From Acidimicrobiales bacterium (GTDB taxonomy: Bacteria; Actinomycetota; Acidimicrobiia; Acidimicrobiales; Aldehydirespiratoraceae), in contig BQJV01000191.1 in the NCBI GenBank assembly GCA_021604885.1, positions 1 through 6,531 on the forward strand: a DNA stretch of 6,531 nt, in the 5' to 3' direction. The translations under genes and the position numbers were made by a program. Below the pieces are notes generated by a model. It saw only the letters and a program-made list of their open reading frames with translations, ran no database searches and was not told the DNA's origin. Shown here piece by piece: positions 4,307-6,531 of this stretch. Position 1 is the first letter of the stretch. Each line of letters opens with the position of its first letter.

Positions 4307-6000
4307 CCGCCGGTCTCGTCGAGAATCTCGTCGAGCTTGAGGATCTCGTCCTCGGTGACCACACCGATGAAGTTGCCATCACCGTCGGTGACGGCGAGCA
4401 CGTCCATCTGGACCGAGTCCATCGCGGCCACGGCGTCGCGCAGCGTCCATGACGGCAGCGCGGTCGGCAGGTCAGCCGCCATGGCGTCGCCGACCGTGGT
4501 GGTCTCCCAGTCGTCGCGTTCGAGCTCGGAGATGTCCTCCAGGCGCGCCATACCCATGAACTGACCGCCGTCCACCACCGGCACGATGCGTTCGCGACGG
4601 CCGAGCACGTGCACGTAGACGAACTCCGAGACGGATGCGTCGCTCGGCACGGTGAAGACGTCGGTCGACAGGATGGAGGTCAACGGCAGTTCGAACCGCC
4701 GTTCGAGATGCCCGAGACGCTTGGCCCGTTGGTAGTCCGCGATCGACGACGGGCCGGCCACCACCTGGCTGACCGCCGCGGCGACGAGCGCGGGCACGAC
4801 GAACGCTCCCACTCCACCCGTCGACTCGGCGACGAACATCACCGCGGCGATCGGCGCGCGGTAGCCCGCACCGAGGAACGCCGCGAGCCCGAGAATCGGA
4901 TAGAGCGCGGTGTCGTTCTCACCGATCGCCGAGCCGACGAACTCGCCGAGAATGACCCCGAGCACGGCGAGAGGAATGAACATGCCGCCGACGCCGCCCG
5001 CGTAGACGGTGGCCATGGTGGCCGCGATGCGCAACCCGAAGAGGAGCGCGATCAAGCCGAGACCGCGGCTCCCGACCACCCACGACATCGCCTCGGTCCC
5101 CGGGCCGAGGGTGAGCGGCTCGTCGAAGGCTGCGTCGCCGATCAACGCCAGCACGGCGATGGCGCCACCACCGATCAGGAGCCGACGCCCGACCGGCGTG
5201 GTCTTGGCCCCGGACTTCGCGAGCCGCACCAGATAGGCGAAGCCGCGGCCACCCAGACCGGCCGCGATGCCGAGGAGCAGGGCGCCGGCCAGGTCGACGA
5301 GATCGACACCGAGGACCGAGACGCCGCCTTCCTCCTCGAGCAGGACCGACCCCTCCGCGAAGAACGGGATGACCGGCTCGGTGCCGACGAGCGACACGAA
5401 GGTGGCGTAGCTCGCCGCCGACGCCAGAAGCGACGGCAGGAGGGCCTGGGGCGTGACGTCGTCGCGATACGGCGCCTCCATGGCGAAGATGACCCCGGTC
5501 GCGGGCGCCTTGAACACCGCCGCAACGCCGGCCGCCGCGCCGGCGGTCAGCAGCAGCCGCGCCTCGTCGCGCCGCAGCAAGCCGCCCGTCTTCTCGTGGA
5601 TCCAGAGGCCCAGTGACGACCCGGCGTAGATCGACGGACCCTCCAGGCCGACGGCGCCGCCCATCCCGATGGTCGACACGCCCGCGAGCAGCTTGCCGGG
5701 AAGCTCGAGGATCGGCAGCCGCGGGTGACGATCGTGGAACACTCGAATGTACTCGTCGGATGTCGAGCCGCTGGTTCCGCGGCCGACGAAGCGGAGGATG
5801 AGCTGGGCGGCCGCGATGCCGACCACCGGCGCGGCCATCAACATCCACAGGTCCTGCTCCAGCAGCCACTCGAGGAGAACGGGTTGGGTGACCGCCTCGA
5901 ACATCGCGACCACGACCGCGACGACGACCCCCGTCGCCACGGACGCCGCGAGCAGTCGAAGGTCGTGGCCACCGATGACGGCGGCGAGGTACTTCTTCAC
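4303..6000 (-). CDS. CLC-family chloride channel/transporter with C-terminal CBS pair
   Basis: A 565-residue integral membrane protein of the CLC anion channel and H+/anion exchanger family. The membrane region spans about residues 14-427 and contains GLEGP (117-121), whose E120 aligns with the gating Glu148 of E. coli ClcA, and GGMFIP (338-343), the GxFxP element. FKAPATGVIFAME (163-175) matches the helix with the ClcA motif FNAPLAGILF. Two CBS domains (about 437-495 and 500-560) form a cytoplasmic regulatory module that in relatives binds adenine nucleotides. Differences from ClcA: the GSGIP loop reads TSGST (76-80); A176 stands at the internal proton glutamate Glu203; and SIADYQ (419-424) puts Ala near the anion-binding Tyr445. 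The anion and any proton coupling are therefore open. I chose the GTG at 6000 because AGGAAGGGGG precedes it and the 51 in-frame residues upstream look non-coding and would overlap the preceding gene. That gene ends 64 bp upstream and may share its transcript. Confidence 0.93.
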   Translation of the reverse strand: MKKYLAAVIGGHDLRLLAASVATGVVVAVVVAMFEAVTQPVLLEWLLEQDLWMLMAAPVVGIAAAQLILRFVGRGTSGSTSDEYIRVFHDRHPRLPILELPGKLLAGVSTIGMGGAVGLEGPSIYAGSSLGLWIHEKTGGLLRRDEARLLLTAGAAAGVAAVFKAPATGVIFAMEAPYRDDVTPQALLPSLLASAASYATFVSLVGTEPVIPFFAEGSVLLEEEGGVSVLGVDLVDLAGALLLGIAAGLGGRGFAYLVRLAKSGAKTTPVGRRLLIGGGAIAVLALIGDAAFDEPLTLGPGTEAMSWVVGSRGLGLIALLFGLRIAATMATVYAGGVGGMFIPLAVLGVILGEFVGSAIGENDTALYPILGLAAFLGAGYRAPIAAVMFVAESTGGVGAFVVPALVAAAVSQVVAGPSSIADYQRAKRLGHLERRFELPLTSILSTDVFTVPSDASVSEFVYVHVLGRRERIVPVVDGGQFMGMARLEDISELERDDWETTTVGDAMAADLPTALPSWTLRDAVAAMDSVQMDVLAVTDGDGNFIGVVTEDEILKLDEILDETGG

Positions 6001-6003
6001 GTG

Positions 6004-6013
6004 CCCCCTTCCT
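6004..6013 (-). promoter_or_regulatory. Ribosome binding site of the CLC gene
   Basis: Read on the minus strand, AGGAAGGGGG sits just before CAC and the GTG start. The AGGA core is 9 nt from the start codon. This decides the start in favour of GTG at 6000 over the far upstream in-frame ATG at 6153. Confidence 0.6.
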
Positions 6014-6064
6014 ACACGCCGGGGACTTGAGTGACACCCATCCCGACCAGGGACGACGCTGTGA

Positions 6065-6531
6065 TTACCCCCGCGCGGCGCGCACGGCGATGTCGACGGC
6101 CGGGATGATGTCGTCGATCGAGGTGATCGGCACGACTTCGCGGCCATGCGCACGGGTTTGCAGATCGAGGCGCAGCTCGGCGGGATCGTCTCGCTTCAGG
6201 CGCTGCGGGACGTCGACGAGCACATGGCCGAGCACGATCCCGTGGAGCCGACTCGTGTCGCCCCGTCGCCGCGGGTGGATGTATTCGACCGGTCCGGCGA
6301 AGAGCGATCCGCTCTCGGCCCGCACCGCCGGCACGCGCATGCCTCGCGCCTCCAGCTCCTCGATGATCGCGAGGAGCACGCCGTGCTGGACACGGGTCCG
6401 GCGATCGCAGTACGGCGACAGTTCCTCCAGGGACAGTGGCTCGTTGACCCGGTCGAGCATCTCGAGAGCCGGACGGTACGCCGCGGAGGTCTTGCCCGAC
6501 CGCGTGCGCTTGATCGCGCGGGCCGTCGGGC
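6065..6531 (-). CDS. Unrecognised protein, C-terminal part (5' end beyond the window)
   Basis: The minus-strand frame is open from the window edge to TAA at 6067-6065, giving at least 155 residues. Third positions are G/C-rich throughout, so it is very probably a real gene. An ATG at 6460 is in frame but has no ribosome binding site, and coding-like sequence (PTARAIKRTRSGKTSAAYRP and onward) continues upstream, so I treat the gene as truncated. Visible features: a helical stretch around SLEELSPYCDRRTRVQHGVL and IIEELEARG that could be a helix-turn-helix or winged-helix element; a basic patch HPRRRGDTSR; then GIVLGHVLVDVPQRL and REVVPITSIDDIIPAVDIAV, which read like alternating strand and helix. 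There is no membrane segment. It runs in the same direction as the CLC gene 64 bp downstream and may be co-transcribed with it. I assign no function. Confidence 0.7.
   Translation of the reverse strand, partial: PTARAIKRTRSGKTSAAYRPALEMLDRVNEPLSLEELSPYCDRRTRVQHGVLLAIIEELEARGMRVPAVRAESGSLFAGPVEYIHPRRRGDTSRLHGIVLGHVLVDVPQRLKRDDPAELRLDLQTRAHGREVVPITSIDDIIPAVDIAVRAARG

Noticed and set aside
4609..5616. 335-residue open frame on the plus strand
   Set aside because: Antisense to the CLC coding region. It is Arg/Asp/Glu/Gly/His-rich without hydrophobic core patterns, a typical mirror frame.
6041..6053. TCCC/GGGA hairpin between the unknown gene and CLC as a terminator
   Set aside because: Only a 4-bp stem, no U-tract, and frequent by chance at this GC content.
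6001..6153. N-terminal extension of the CLC protein to an ATG at 6153
   Set aside because: The extra 51 residues are Ser/Arg/Pro-rich, overlap the preceding gene by 89 bp, and a good ribosome binding site supports GTG at 6000.
1..6531. CRISPR array, tRNA/rRNA, insertion sequence or toxin-antitoxin pair
   Set aside because: I saw no regularly spaced repeats, cloverleaf-type sequence, transposase motif or direct target repeats. The window is almost fully filled by ordinary genes.

Overview
The window is high-GC bacterial DNA with a strong G/C bias at third codon positions. It looks like ordinary chromosome from an actinomycete. A DUF3151 protein, an actinobacterial family, supports this, as do the -10-only leaderless promoters. 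An Acidimicrobiia-like source (Ilumatobacter relatives) is my best guess from the overall style of the pyruvate kinase and its neighbours, but that is an inference. I see no mobile element, tRNA, rRNA or CRISPR array.

Layout. Positions 2-1123 (+) hold the C-terminal three quarters of a pyruvate kinase. A small two-helix membrane protein with a cysteine-containing tail runs toward it (1141-1476, -). A 54-bp divergent intergenic region then leads into a rightward block: the DUF3151 protein (1531-1956) overlapping a MobA-like nucleotidyltransferase (1953-2519), then a single-domain rhodanese (2555-2875) and ribonuclease D (2882-4042) 6 bp further on. A 61-residue charge-segregated protein of unknown function (4109-4294) follows with its own promoter and ribosome binding site. 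It converges on a CLC-type anion transporter with a C-terminal CBS pair (4303-6000, -). Upstream of that transporter, in the same direction, is the C-terminal part of an unrecognised gene (6065-6531, -) that runs off the window.

How the parts relate. The contents are mostly housekeeping: glycolysis, molybdenum cofactor nucleotide attachment, sulfur transfer, RNA trimming and anion transport. The DUF3151-mobA overlap suggests translational coupling. The rhodanese-rnd pair looks like a second unit with its own leaderless promoter inside the block. Four -10-like boxes of the form TANNNT followed by CG lie close upstream of four genes. Two of them sit exactly 6 nt before an ATG, which is the spacing expected for leaderless mRNAs.

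The points most worth checking are the altered ion-pathway positions of the CLC protein, the shared promoter box, the palindrome containing both stop codons of the convergent pair at 4291-4306, and the two small uncharacterised proteins. I do not see a convincing new multi-gene system here.
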